Of a DNA stretch of 64,000 nucleotides, positions 1-7,770 are shown piece after piece. The stretch's first letter is position 1. Every line of letters begins with the position of its first letter. Source of the stretch: Caulobacter vibrioides (GTDB lineage: Bacteria; Pseudomonadota; Alphaproteobacteria; Caulobacterales; Caulobacteraceae); the NCBI RefSeq assembly GCF_002310375.3, contig NZ_CP023315.3:2790001-2854000 (forward strand), in the 5' to 3' direction. A model generated the notes under the pieces. It was not told the origin of the DNA, made no database searches, and saw only the letters and a list, made by a program, of their open reading frames with translations. The translations under genes and the position numbers were made by a program.

Positions 1-89
1 CCCAATGGCGCGGGAGTCATAACACCCGTTCGCGCCGGGGGGAGTCAGCAATGGGGTGATGGGCGATGGAGACCCCGCGCGCTGCTCAA

Positions 90-115
90 AATCCTCCCCC
101 GCTAGGGGGAGGATT
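90..115. repeat. short palindrome of the CCTCCCCC/GGGGGAGG family, 3' of murB
   Basis: An 11-bp perfect inverted repeat (arms 90-100 and 105-115) encloses a 4-nt loop, just beyond the murB stop codon. The arms match the outer ends of the larger elements at 18940-19059 and 53548-53664. In the murB direction it forms a strong hairpin without a long T-run, so it may act as a weak terminator or an mRNA 3'-end stabiliser. Apart from it, bases 1-121 show no clear gene. Confidence 0.75.
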
Positions 116-121
116 GGATAA

Positions 122-1030
122 TCACGACCCCGCCCGGCCGATGCGCTTGATCTCCCAGTCCAGCTGGACGCCGGTCTTGGCCAGGACGTCAGCCCGCACC
201 GCCTCGCCCAGGCCCTCCAGATCCGCCGCCGTCGCCTCGCCGGTGTTGATCAGGAAGTTGCAGTGCAGGGGCGAGAACATTGCGCCGCCGAACGGCTTGC
301 CACGCCAGCCGGCCTCGTCGACCAGCTTCCAGGACGAGTGCCCCGGCGGGTTCTTGAAGGTCGAGCCGCCGGTCTTTTCGCGGATCGGCTGGGTGGTCTC
401 GCGGCGGGCGGTGATCTCGGCCATGCGGGCCTTGATCGCCTCGGGTTCGTCGGTCGTCCCCTCGAAGATCGCGTCCAGCACGATGACCGGGTCGCCGTCC
501 TGCAGCGCGCTGTGGCGATAGGTGTAGTGCAGGTCCTCGACGCTGAGTTCATGCACGCCGCCGGCGCGATCCATCACGCGCACGGACTTGACCACATTGA
601 CCGTCTCGGCACCGTAGCAGCCGGCGTTCATGATCACCGCGCCGCCGATCGTGCCGGGCACGCCGACATAGAATTCCAGCCCCGCGATGCCGGCGTCCGC
701 CGCCTTGCGGGCCAGGATGGCGTCGGGCACGGCGCTACCGGCCTTGATGCGATTGTCGCCCAGCGCCTCGACGCCGTTGAAGCCCTTGCCCAGGCGGATG
801 ACCACCCCGTCGACGCCGCCGTCGCGGACCAGGAGGTTCGACCCTACGCCGATCGCCATGACCGGGACGCTGGGATCCAGCGCTTTGAGAAAATCCGACA
901 GGTCCTGCTCGTCAGCGGGCAGGAACACCACGTCGGCCGGACCGCCGACCCGGAACCAGGTGAACGGCGCCAGCGCCTCGTCGATCAGCAGCTTGCCGCG
1001 GACGGCGGGCAGTTGGGTCTTCCAGGTCAC
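122..1030 (-). CDS. murB: UDP-N-acetylenolpyruvoylglucosamine reductase MurB
   Basis: FAD enzyme that reduces UDP-GlcNAc-enolpyruvate to UDP-MurNAc with NADPH, in the cytoplasmic stage of peptidoglycan synthesis. The FAD-binding sequences FRVGGPAD and [12 protein letters not shown] are near the N-terminus, [11 protein letters not shown] in the middle, and [10 protein letters not shown], carrying the catalytic serine, towards the C-terminus. I chose the GTG at 1028-1030 because it gives a 302-residue protein starting at TWKTQLP and overlaps the murC stop as GTGA; an upstream ATG at 1072 would only add residues encoded inside murC. It is the last dcw gene visible; ddl and ftsQAZ, if present, lie outside the window. 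Confidence 0.95.
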   Translation of the reverse strand: MTWKTQLPAVRGKLLIDEALAPFTWFRVGGPADVVFLPADEQDLSDFLKALDPSVPVMAIGVGSNLLVRDGGVDGVVIRLGKGFNGVEALGDNRIKAGSAVPDAILARKAADAGIAGLEFYVGVPGTIGGAVIMNAGCYGAETVNVVKSVRVMDRAGGVHELSVEDLHYTYRHSALQDGDPVIVLDAIFEGTTDEPEAIKARMAEITARRETTQPIREKTGGSTFKNPPGHSSWKLVDEAGWRGKPFGGAMFSPLHCNFLINTGEATAADLEGLGEAVRADVLAKTGVQLDWEIKRIGRAGS

Positions 1031-2445
1031 TTCGCTAGCGCCTCGAGCTGCCCCGGCAGCGCGTAGGACCATGTGGTGATGTCGCCCGCGCCCAGCAGCA
1101 CGACGAGGTCGCCGCTGGCGGCCTCGGCGGCGATCAGGCGCGGCAGGGCCGTCGGGTTTTCCAGCGGCAGCGCGCGGCGGTGGCCGAACTTCTTGAGACC
1201 TGCGACCAGGGCGTCGCGGTCCACGCCCGGGATCGGCGGCTCGCCGGCCGTGTAGACATCGGCCACGACCACCGTGTCGGCGTCGTTGAAGCAGCTGGAG
1301 AACTCGGTCATCAGGTCGCGCAGGCGCGTGTAGCGGTGCGGCTGGACCACGGCGATCACCTTGCCGGTCGACACCGCGCGGGCGGCCTTCAGCACGGCGG
1401 CGATCTCGACCGGGTGGTGGCCATAGTCGTCGACCACGCGAATACCGTTCGCGACGCCCGTGGTGGTGAAGCGGCGCTTGACGCCGCCAAAGCCGGCCAG
1501 ACCCTTGCGGATCGACTCCGGATCGACACCCAGCTCGCGAGCAACCGCGACGGCGGCGGTCGCATTGAGCACATTGTGGTGGCCGGCCATCGGCATCTTG
1601 AGGCGATCGTAACGCACAGGCTCGCCGGCGCGGGGCGAAACGATGATGTCGAACGTCGCGCCATCCGGCCCCATCTCGATGTTCGAGACCCGCACCTCGG
1701 CCTGCGGATTGGCGCCATAGGTCACCAGCCGGCGGTTCTCGATCCGCGCGGTCAGGGCCTGCACTTCCGGATGGTCGGTGCAGACGGCGGCGAAGCCGTA
1801 GAACGGGATGTTCTGGATGAAGTCCTGGAAGCCCTTCTTCACGGCCTCGAAGTCGCCCCAGTGGTCCAGGTGCTCGGCGTCGATATTGGTGACGATGGCC
1901 ACCGTCGACTTCAGGCGCAGGAACGAGCCGTCGCTCTCGTCGGCCTCGACGACGATCCAGTCGCCCTCGCCGACCTTGGCGTTGGTGCCGTAGGCGTTAA
2001 TGATGCCGCCGTTGACGACGGTGGGGTCCAGGCCCCCGGCGTCCAGCAGGGTGGCGACCATCGAGGTCGTGGTCGTCTTGCCGTGCGTGCCGCCCACCGC
2101 GATCGAGAACTGCAGGCGCATCAGCTCGGCCAGCATCTCGGCGCGGCGCACCAGCGGCAGGCGCTTGTCGCGGCCAGCGACCATCTCGGGATTGTCGGCC
2201 TTGACGGCCGTGGAATAGACGATGGCCGACGCGCCCTCGACGTGGGCGGCGTCGTGGCCGATGAAGATGCGCGCGCCCAGCTTTTCCAGCCGCTCGGTAT
2301 TGGCGCTGGCCTTGGCGTCACTGCCCTGAACGGTGTAGCCGATACGGATCATGATCTCGGCGATGCCGGACATGCCAATGCCGCCGATGCCGATGAAGTG
2401 CACGGGGCCGAGTTCGAAGGGTACGGGGCGTCGACGCTGGATCAT
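1027..2445 (-). CDS. murC: UDP-N-acetylmuramate--L-alanine ligase MurC
   Basis: Cytoplasmic Mur ligase adding L-Ala to UDP-MurNAc with ATP. The 472-residue protein has the N-terminal Rossmann-like [12 protein letters not shown] (about residues 17-27), the Mur P-loop [10 protein letters not shown] at 118-127, the central [10 protein letters not shown] and the C-terminal domain with DDYGHHP. I chose the ATG at 2443-2445 because it gives the normal family N-terminus; the open frame runs on to 2910 only as antisense to the neighbouring gene. The start lies in a CATG palindrome shared with the start codon of the plus-strand gene at 2444. The stop overlaps the murB start. murC is separated from murG by 1.4 kb of unrelated genes. 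Confidence 0.96.
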   Translation of the reverse strand: MIQRRRPVPFELGPVHFIGIGGIGMSGIAEIMIRIGYTVQGSDAKASANTERLEKLGARIFIGHDAAHVEGASAIVYSTAVKADNPEMVAGRDKRLPLVRRAEMLAELMRLQFSIAVGGTHGKTTTTSMVATLLDAGGLDPTVVNGGIINAYGTNAKVGEGDWIVVEADESDGSFLRLKSTVAIVTNIDAEHLDHWGDFEAVKKGFQDFIQNIPFYGFAAVCTDHPEVQALTARIENRRLVTYGANPQAEVRVSNIEMGPDGATFDIIVSPRAGEPVRYDRLKMPMAGHHNVLNATAAVAVARELGVDPESIRKGLAGFGGVKRRFTTTGVANGIRVVDDYGHHPVEIAAVLKAARAVSTGKVIAVVQPHRYTRLRDLMTEFSSCFNDADTVVVADVYTAGEPPIPGVDRDALVAGLKKFGHRRALPLENPTALPRLIAAEAASGDLVVLLGAGDITTWSYALPGQLEALAK

Positions 2446-2965
2446 GAAAAGCCGATTAGACCAATTCCGCGCGACGCGAAACGCCCTGTTGGCGCTGGTT
2501 GTGTGGACAACGCCGGCGCTCGCCCAAACCGCCGCCCCCGCTACGCTTCCAGCCCCGCTTGAGCTGCGCCTGGCCGATGTCGGGCGCTTTGCGATGTTCG
2601 TCGATATGGGCGGCGTCCAGTGGACGGGCCACACGGCCAAGCTGCGCGTGCTGCAGGTCACCGAAGGCGGCTTCAAGGCCGGCGCCGAAGAGTTCTGGGG
2701 CGGCTGGCGCCACGAGGTCATCGACTGCGACGCCCGCACCATCGCCCACGCGGGGTTCGGCAGCGTCCGCGCGGGCGGCCGCGAAGGCCCGGTGACCGGC
2801 GCGCTGCGTCCAGCCCAGCCCCTCCCCGCCGGCAGCGCCGAAGAGGCGGTGGCCAAGGTGGTCTGCGACGGTTGGAAGCCCTTCGCGCAGGTCCCGGTGG
2901 CGACGAGCATTGAAGCGGCGGTGAAGATCGGCCGCCCGCTGATCGAGACGGGCGCGGAGCCGTGA
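2444..2965 (+). CDS. exported hypothetical protein embedded in the dcw cluster
   Basis: A 173-residue protein that I do not recognise. From the ATG at 2444 it begins with a basic stretch and a hydrophobic segment (ALLALVVW), followed by ALAQ, which looks like a Sec signal peptide cleaved near residue 27. The mature part is rich in Val, Gly and Ala, with two cysteines (in VIDCDA and VVCDGW), so it is probably periplasmic. Codon use and GC match the neighbours. It runs opposite to the dcw genes, and its start codon overlaps that of murC in CATG, so its promoter and ribosome site must lie inside murC coding DNA. Its stop lies immediately before the convergent toxin gene. Confidence 0.7.
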   Translation: MKSRLDQFRATRNALLALVVWTTPALAQTAAPATLPAPLELRLADVGRFAMFVDMGGVQWTGHTAKLRVLQVTEGGFKAGAEEFWGGWRHEVIDCDARTIAHAGFGSVRAGGREGPVTGALRPAQPLPAGSAEEAVAKVVCDGWKPFAQVPVATSIEAAVKIGRPLIETGAEP

Positions 2966-2966
2966 G

Positions 2967-3497
2967 CTAGAGACCCAAGAAGGCCGTGACCTCGGCTGGC
3001 GGCGCCTCACCCCGGATCCAGGCCGCGGCGTCATAGGTATGAACCACCAACAGCTTCGCGCCCGCAGCCTCGAAGCCGTAGTAGCGATCCGCCACGAGGG
3101 TCCGCACATCCTGGCCGACGAAATCCCGCAGGTTATGCGTCACCAGCATGTCGGCGTGGCCAGCCACAGCGGTCTCCAGAACGTGACGATCTTCCTCGTC
3201 TTCCAGAGGCAGGACCCCGACGCCCCCCAGGGTCAGCGAAGGACCGTCCCGCGCGATCGTCGCCATGACCTCGACCAACCGGTCGGCATGATCACGCTCT
3301 AGGCCCGCGCCGACGAGAACCTGACGGTATCGGTTCAACATGCCCCAAGAGATGACCAAAGCGACGGGCCCGCGCACCGACTGTCCAGATCGCACCGCTT
3401 GGACCAACAGCTGGGCGGCCGTGTCTCTGCGCCCCGCCCTCTCCGACAGCACCGCGCCCAGCCAAACATTGAGGTCCAGGCAGAACCTAACCGGCAC
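2967..3497 (-). CDS. PIN-domain protein, probable toxin of a toxin-antitoxin pair
   Basis: A 176-residue PIN-domain protein. It starts [13 protein letters not shown], with D8 as the first acidic metal ligand; later [11 protein letters not shown] and [12 protein letters not shown] match the conserved acidic and T-x-N/D positions of VapC-like ribonucleases. Family members cleave RNA and are held inactive by their antitoxin. The GTG/ATG start region overlaps the end of the upstream ribbon-helix-helix gene by 11 nt, which is typical of coupled antitoxin-toxin translation. It is longer than minimal VapC proteins (about 130 residues) because of a C-terminal extension. Its RNA target cannot be inferred. 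Confidence 0.82.
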   Translation of the reverse strand: MPVRFCLDLNVWLGAVLSERAGRRDTAAQLLVQAVRSGQSVRGPVALVISWGMLNRYRQVLVGAGLERDHADRLVEVMATIARDGPSLTLGGVGVLPLEDEEDRHVLETAVAGHADMLVTHNLRDFVGQDVRTLVADRYYGFEAAGAKLLVVHTYDAAAWIRGEAPPAEVTAFLGL

Positions 3498-3834
3498 GCG
3501 TCGGCCGCCGCGTCATCCGAACCGCTTCCGCCATAATGTAGTCCTCGGACGCGCCGGAAGGCAGATCGGTCCGCAGGGTCCCGGCGCCTTGCCGGACCAG
3601 GGTCTCGTATTCGCGTTCGAGCAAGGCCCGGCTCAAAGCCCAACTCGCCTCCTCGACAGCCGAGGATCCCGTCGCTTCGATCCGCCGCATCGCGTCGCGC
3701 GCGCCCGGCGTCAGATGAAGATACCAGCGCACGGCCGCCGCCATGATCTGCGACGGATTACGGTCCTCCAGCTTCGCCGTCTTGACGATCAAGACATCGG
3801 TCTTGTCATCGAGGTGGGTGGAACGACTGGGCAT
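3487..3834 (-). CDS. CopG/ribbon-helix-helix-type antitoxin
   Basis: A 115-residue protein whose first 50 residues (DDKTDVLIVKTAKLEDRNPSQ onward) resemble a ribbon-helix-helix DNA-binding domain: a short beta strand followed by two helices. The rest would wrap the PIN toxin. It is upstream of and overlaps the toxin gene, the usual order for this kind of module. An AT-rich, 9-bp periodic sequence at 3850-3873, just upstream of its start codon, is the likely autoregulatory operator. The pair sits between murG and murC, inside the otherwise compact dcw cluster. Confidence 0.78.
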   Translation of the reverse strand: MPSRSTHLDDKTDVLIVKTAKLEDRNPSQIMAAAVRWYLHLTPGARDAMRRIEATGSSAVEEASWALSRALLEREYETLVRQGAGTLRTDLPSGASEDYIMAEAVRMTRRPTRAG

Positions 3835-3849
3835 GGAAACCTCCGTTTT

Positions 3850-3873
3850 CTATAGCATATATAGGTTCTATAG
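3850..3873 (-). promoter_or_regulatory. AT-rich operator/promoter of the toxin-antitoxin pair
   Basis: TATAG occurs three times at exactly 9-bp spacing (3851, 3860, 3869); the outer two copies are CTATAG palindromes. This block is strongly AT-rich in a GC-rich region and ends about 16 bp upstream of the antitoxin start codon. Ribbon-helix-helix antitoxins bind short tandem sites, so it is read as promoter plus operator. Confidence 0.55.
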
Positions 3874-3889
3874 ATGCGAGGCAAACATC

Positions 3890-4975
3890 CTACCGCGCCG
3901 TCTTCTCCACCAGATCCGCCAGCTCCTCCGCCGCGTTCGGCTTGGCGGCTGACCGCGCCCCCGCCGCCATCTTTTCCAGGCGTTCGGGCTTGGACAGCAG
4001 GGCCTTCAGCGCTGCGGCCATCACGTCGACGGTCAGTTCGCCTTCCAGACACACCGCCGCCCCGCCGGCCTCTTCCAGCAGGCGAGCGTTGAAGCGCTGG
4101 TGGTCGTCGGCGGCGATCTTCAGGGGCACCAGGATCGAGGGCCGGCCGGCCACGGCCAGCTCGGTGCAGGTCGAGGCCCCCGAGCGGCCGATCACCAGGT
4201 GCGACTGGCGCAGATAGCCGGCCATGTCGCGGAAGAACGGCGCGACCTCGCACTCGACCATGGCGTTGCGATAGGTCTTGCGGGCCTGCTCCATGCTTTC
4301 GGCGCGGGCTTGCTGGAACACCTTCAGGCGGCCGCGCATCTCCTCGGGCAGCTTGGCCACGGCCTCAGGGATCAGCTCGGACAACAGGCGCGCGCCCTGG
4401 CTGCCGCCGGTGACCAACAGGCGCAACTGCACCTCCGGCGCCAGATAGGGCACATCGAACAGGTCACGCACGGGCGGGCGCACGGGATTGCCCACCACGT
4501 GGGCGCGGGCCTTCACGGCGGGCGTGGCCTTCTCCAGGGTCGGGAAGGCGCAGGCCACTTCGTTGACGCGCGGAGCCAGGAAGCGGTTCACCCGGCCCAA
4601 GACGGCGTTCTGTTCGTGGATGACGGTGGGACGGCCTTGCGACAAGGCCCCCAGCAGGGCCGGCAGCGCCGGGTAGCCACCAAAACCGACCACCACGGCG
4701 GGATCGAGACGCTTGAAGGCCGCGCGGGCCTCCAGGACGCCCTGCATCACCACAAAGCCGGCCTTGATCATGCCCAGCGGGTCATTGGCCTTGGCGGTGG
4801 CGGCCGACAGGGCCAGCCGCTCTTCGGCGGGGAACTTGTCGGCGTAGAGGGCACCGCGATCGTCCGTGGCCAGAACGACCCGCCAGCCGCGCGCGGTGAG
4901 CGCCTCGGCCAGGGCCTGGGCGGGGAACATATGGCCGCCGGTTCCCCCGGCGGCGACAACAGCCAGCTTGCTCAT
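3890..4975 (-). CDS. murG: MurG glycosyltransferase (lipid II synthase)
   Basis: Peripheral membrane GT28 glycosyltransferase that transfers GlcNAc from UDP-GlcNAc to lipid I to make lipid II. The 361-residue protein has the GGTGGH motif at residues 10-15, the HEQNAVLGRVNR segment and the donor-site loop GGSQGAR (about 192-198), followed by GRSGASTCTELA. Its ATG shares one base with the ftsW stop (TGATG), so ftsW and murG are translationally coupled. The end is close to the toxin-antitoxin operator, which probably marks the end of this transcription unit. Confidence 0.96.
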   Translation of the reverse strand: MSKLAVVAAGGTGGHMFPAQALAEALTARGWRVVLATDDRGALYADKFPAEERLALSAATAKANDPLGMIKAGFVVMQGVLEARAAFKRLDPAVVVGFGGYPALPALLGALSQGRPTVIHEQNAVLGRVNRFLAPRVNEVACAFPTLEKATPAVKARAHVVGNPVRPPVRDLFDVPYLAPEVQLRLLVTGGSQGARLLSELIPEAVAKLPEEMRGRLKVFQQARAESMEQARKTYRNAMVECEVAPFFRDMAGYLRQSHLVIGRSGASTCTELAVAGRPSILVPLKIAADDHQRFNARLLEEAGGAAVCLEGELTVDVMAAALKALLSKPERLEKMAAGARSAAKPNAAEELADLVEKTAR

Positions 4976-6147
4976 CAGGCGAAGGCGCCGCCGAGTCTGA
5001 ACTCGCCGCTCGCGCCATAGGCGCCAGGGCGTTTGCGCAACAAGGCCAGGGCCATACCCAGCGTCAATCCCATCGCGAGCATCGAGGAGCCCCCGTAACT
5101 GATGAACGGGAGCGTCATGCCCTTGGTTGGGATCATGTTCAAGTTCACCGCGATATTGATCAGCGCCTGCTGGCCCAACAGCACGAACAATCCGGCCGCC
5201 GCGACCTGTTCGAACGGGTCATTGAGCTTCATGGCCTTGTAGAGGCCGCGCACGACGACGAAGGCGAACAGGCCGATCAGCGACCACGAGAAGATCAGGC
5301 CGTATTCCTCGGCGGCCACCGAATAGATGAAGTCGGTGTGCAGGTCGGGCACGTGGCGCTTCATGACGCCCTCGCCCGGCCCGCGCCCAAACAGCCCGCC
5401 GGCGCGGATGGCCTCGGCGGCGCGCGTGATCTGGTGGGTGTCGGCCTGGTCGGGGCTAAGGAACTTCTGCACCCGCGCATGAACGTGGTCGAACAGGAAG
5501 TAGGTCGAAAACAGCCCCGCCACGGCGACGCCGCCCAGCCCCATGATCCACGAGATCGGCACCCCGGCCATCCAGAAGGCGGCCCCGAAGGCGATGGTGA
5601 TCAGCACGGTCTGGCCGACGTCCGGCTGGATCAGCAGCAAGGCCACGGCGATGAAATAGAGCAGGAAGGCGATCGAGACCCCGGGCACGCCCTGGCCCTT
5701 CTGCCCCTCGGAGAACATCCAGGAGACCAGCACGATCAGCGCCGGCTTCATGAACTCGGACGGTTGCAGGGTGAAGCCGCCGAACTGCAGCCAGCGGGTG
5801 GCGCCCTTGGCGTTGTGGCCCACGAACGGCAGCGCGATCATGACGGCGATCGCTCCAATGTAGATGAAGAACGCCGCGCGACGAATGCTGCGCGGGGACA
5901 GCATCGAGACGATCAGCATCAGAACCGACGACGCCGAGGCGAAGAAGCACATGCGCAGGGCGAAGTGGAACTGGTCGGCGATACCGATGCGCTGGGCCGC
6001 AGCGGGGCTTGAGGCGAACGACAGCAGCATGCCCAGCGTAACCAGCAGGGCGGTCGCGCCCAGCAGCCAGCGGTCTGTCGTCCACCACCACAGGCCGAGC
6101 GCGGTGCGGTCGGTGCGGGCGAAGGCATGTGTCGCGTTGGAAGCCAT
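4975..6147 (-). CDS. ftsW: FtsW, SEDS-family septal peptidoglycan polymerase
   Basis: A 390-residue polytopic SEDS protein that polymerises septal glycan with FtsI and is recruited to the divisome. About ten hydrophobic segments follow a short cytoplasmic N-terminus. Recognisable family sequences are GHNAKGATRWLQFGGFTLQPSEF, the extracellular DFIYSVAAEEYGLI loop and the C-terminal PFISYGGSS. No upstream same-strand gene lies within 1.6 kb, so it needs its own promoter, probably in 6148-6238. That stretch has a GAGTC site at 6155-6159 (a possible CcrM target) and TTAA at 6171, resembling a degenerate CtrA site. Confidence 0.95.
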   Translation of the reverse strand: MASNATHAFARTDRTALGLWWWTTDRWLLGATALLVTLGMLLSFASSPAAAQRIGIADQFHFALRMCFFASASSVLMLIVSMLSPRSIRRAAFFIYIGAIAVMIALPFVGHNAKGATRWLQFGGFTLQPSEFMKPALIVLVSWMFSEGQKGQGVPGVSIAFLLYFIAVALLLIQPDVGQTVLITIAFGAAFWMAGVPISWIMGLGGVAVAGLFSTYFLFDHVHARVQKFLSPDQADTHQITRAAEAIRAGGLFGRGPGEGVMKRHVPDLHTDFIYSVAAEEYGLIFSWSLIGLFAFVVVRGLYKAMKLNDPFEQVAAAGLFVLLGQQALINIAVNLNMIPTKGMTLPFISYGGSSMLAMGLTLGMALALLRKRPGAYGASGEFRLGGAFA

Positions 6148-6238
6148 GGGCGAAGAGTCGGTTCGGAGGGTTAATCAAACCTTGCTTGAGCGGTCTAACC
6201 CCGTGGACATGCGGCGAAAAGCGCGGGATGAGGGAGCC

Positions 6239-6637
6239 ATGGCCTCCTCCGACGACCTCCGCCAGCTGGAAACCATCGCCGATGCCGACCAGCGCAACGC
6301 CCTGGCGCTGCGCTTGGCGCATGCGGGAACGCCTGGCCTTGACGCCGTGCTCGCCAAGCTGATCCAGCGCCCCGACCTCGCCGACAAGCGCGCGCCCTTG
6401 GTCCACGCGATGAGTTTCGTCGACTGCTCCAACCACGTCGCCTTGCTGGTCGAGCTGGTCGCCTCGGGCGGCTCTCCGGTGGCGCACGAGGCGCTTCAGG
6501 CGCTGGAGACCGTCGACGAGGCCGACGCCGACGACGTGGAGAAGGCGCGCGCCATTCTCGACCGCGCGCGGAGCGTGGCCAATCTGGAGAGCTGGCGCGA
6601 GACGCTGCTCGAGGAACTGGCGGAACTGTTCGACTGA
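6239..6637 (+). CDS. small helical-repeat (HEAT-like) hypothetical protein
   Basis: A 132-residue acidic, Leu/Ala-rich protein with no signal peptide or membrane segment. Repeating helices (DDLRQLETIAD, HEALQALETVDEADADD, REGLLEELAELFD-like ends) suggest HEAT-type helical hairpins, as in small scaffold proteins; no enzyme motif is visible. I chose the ATG at 6239 for the purine-rich GATGAGGGAG just upstream; an ATG at 6209 lacks this. It is divergent from ftsW and precedes the histidine kinase on the same strand. Function unknown. Confidence 0.6.
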   Translation: MASSDDLRQLETIADADQRNALALRLAHAGTPGLDAVLAKLIQRPDLADKRAPLVHAMSFVDCSNHVALLVELVASGGSPVAHEALQALETVDEADADDVEKARAILDRARSVANLESWRETLLEELAELFD

Positions 6638-6750
6638 GCCAGGCCTCTGGGTGCCCGCGCGGCCTGACCCGAGAAACGCCGAGCCTCGAACGCAGTACTT
6701 GTATTCTTCGCGCATGACGTGAACATGGGCGTCTCGTACAGGGACGTGGC

Positions 6751-7767
6751 GTGGCCGACGAAACATCGGACAAGACTGTTCTGGAGGGCGCTGGGGCTTA
6801 TTTCCTCAGCGTGGTCGAGGCTAGTCCGGACTGCATTCGCGTCATCAGCGCCGACGGCTACCTCGAATACATGAACGCCCAGGGCAAGTCGCTCCTCGAG
6901 ATCGAGGACTTCGACGGCCGCAATCGACATCGCTACTGGCCAGACATGTGGCCGCCGGAGAGCCGCGACACCGTCGAGCAGGCGCTGCGCGCGGCCATGG
7001 CCGGCAACGCCGTGGCCTTCCGCGCGTCCTGCCCCACCGCCAAGGGGTCCGTCCGCTGGTGGGACACCACCGTCTCGCCCATCCTCGAAAACGGGCGCGT
7101 GATCCGCGTTCTGGCGACGTCGCGCGACGTGACCGGCGAGCGTCTCGCCGAAAGTCACCGGCAGTTGCTGGTCAACGAGTTGAACCACCGGGTGAAGAAC
7201 ACCCTGGCCACCGTCCAGTCGATCGCCAACCAGTCCCTGCGCAACGCCGGGGTCGATCCGTCGATCCGCGAAGCTCTTGAGGGGCGGCTGATGGCCATCG
7301 CCGCGACGCACAATGTGCTGACCGACCAGAACTGGTCCGCCGCCAGCCTGCGCCAGATCGTCGATGGCTCGGTGACGCCCTATCGCGCCTATCCTGCGCA
7401 GCTGACCATCAGCGGCGATGACCTGAAGGTCTCGCCCAAACCCGCCGTGGTCATGGCCCTGGCCTTCCATGAGCTGGCCATCAACGCCCTGAAATACGGC
7501 GCGCTGTCGGCGCCTGAAGGCCATGTCGACATTCACTGGTCGGTCGATCCCGAGGATCAGTTGCTGATCGAGTGGGCCGAGCGCGGCGGCCCGACGGTGC
7601 GCCCGCCTGAGCGGCGCGGTTTCGGGTCGCGGATCGTCGAAATGGCCCTGCCCAACGAGCTGGGCGGCAAGGTCGCCCTGGACTACCGAAGCGAAGGCCT
7701 GCGCTGTTCCATTCGCTCGCCGCTGTCGGCCCTGGACAAGAACGACGCCTTCATGCCGCTGGCGTGA
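6751..7767 (+). CDS. PAS-domain sensor histidine kinase, HWE family
   Basis: A 338-residue soluble kinase. Residues about 15-130 form a PAS domain (SPDCIRVISADGYLEYMN, then SVRWWDTTVSPI). The HWE kinase core follows: phosphoacceptor H146 in NELNHRVKNTLA, the variant N-box HELAINALKYGAL with H240, and the diagnostic W-x-E (W275, E277). HWE kinases are common in Caulobacter and Rhizobiales and often serve light or general stress signalling; the PAS cofactor here cannot be told. The start is GTG at 6751. There is no response regulator next to it; a single-domain receiver lies 20 kb away. Its stop is 3 bp from the convergent ClC stop. Confidence 0.9.
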   Translation: MADETSDKTVLEGAGAYFLSVVEASPDCIRVISADGYLEYMNAQGKSLLEIEDFDGRNRHRYWPDMWPPESRDTVEQALRAAMAGNAVAFRASCPTAKGSVRWWDTTVSPILENGRVIRVLATSRDVTGERLAESHRQLLVNELNHRVKNTLATVQSIANQSLRNAGVDPSIREALEGRLMAIAATHNVLTDQNWSAASLRQIVDGSVTPYRAYPAQLTISGDDLKVSPKPAVVMALAFHELAINALKYGALSAPEGHVDIHWSVDPEDQLLIEWAERGGPTVRPPERRGFGSRIVEMALPNELGGKVALDYRSEGLRCSIRSPLSALDKNDAFMPLA

Positions 7768-7770
7768 GCG

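Noticed and set aside
1..20. Possible start (ATG at 18-20, minus strand) of the next dcw gene such as ddl
   Set aside because: Only six codons are visible and no ribosome site is clear, so the gene cannot be identified.
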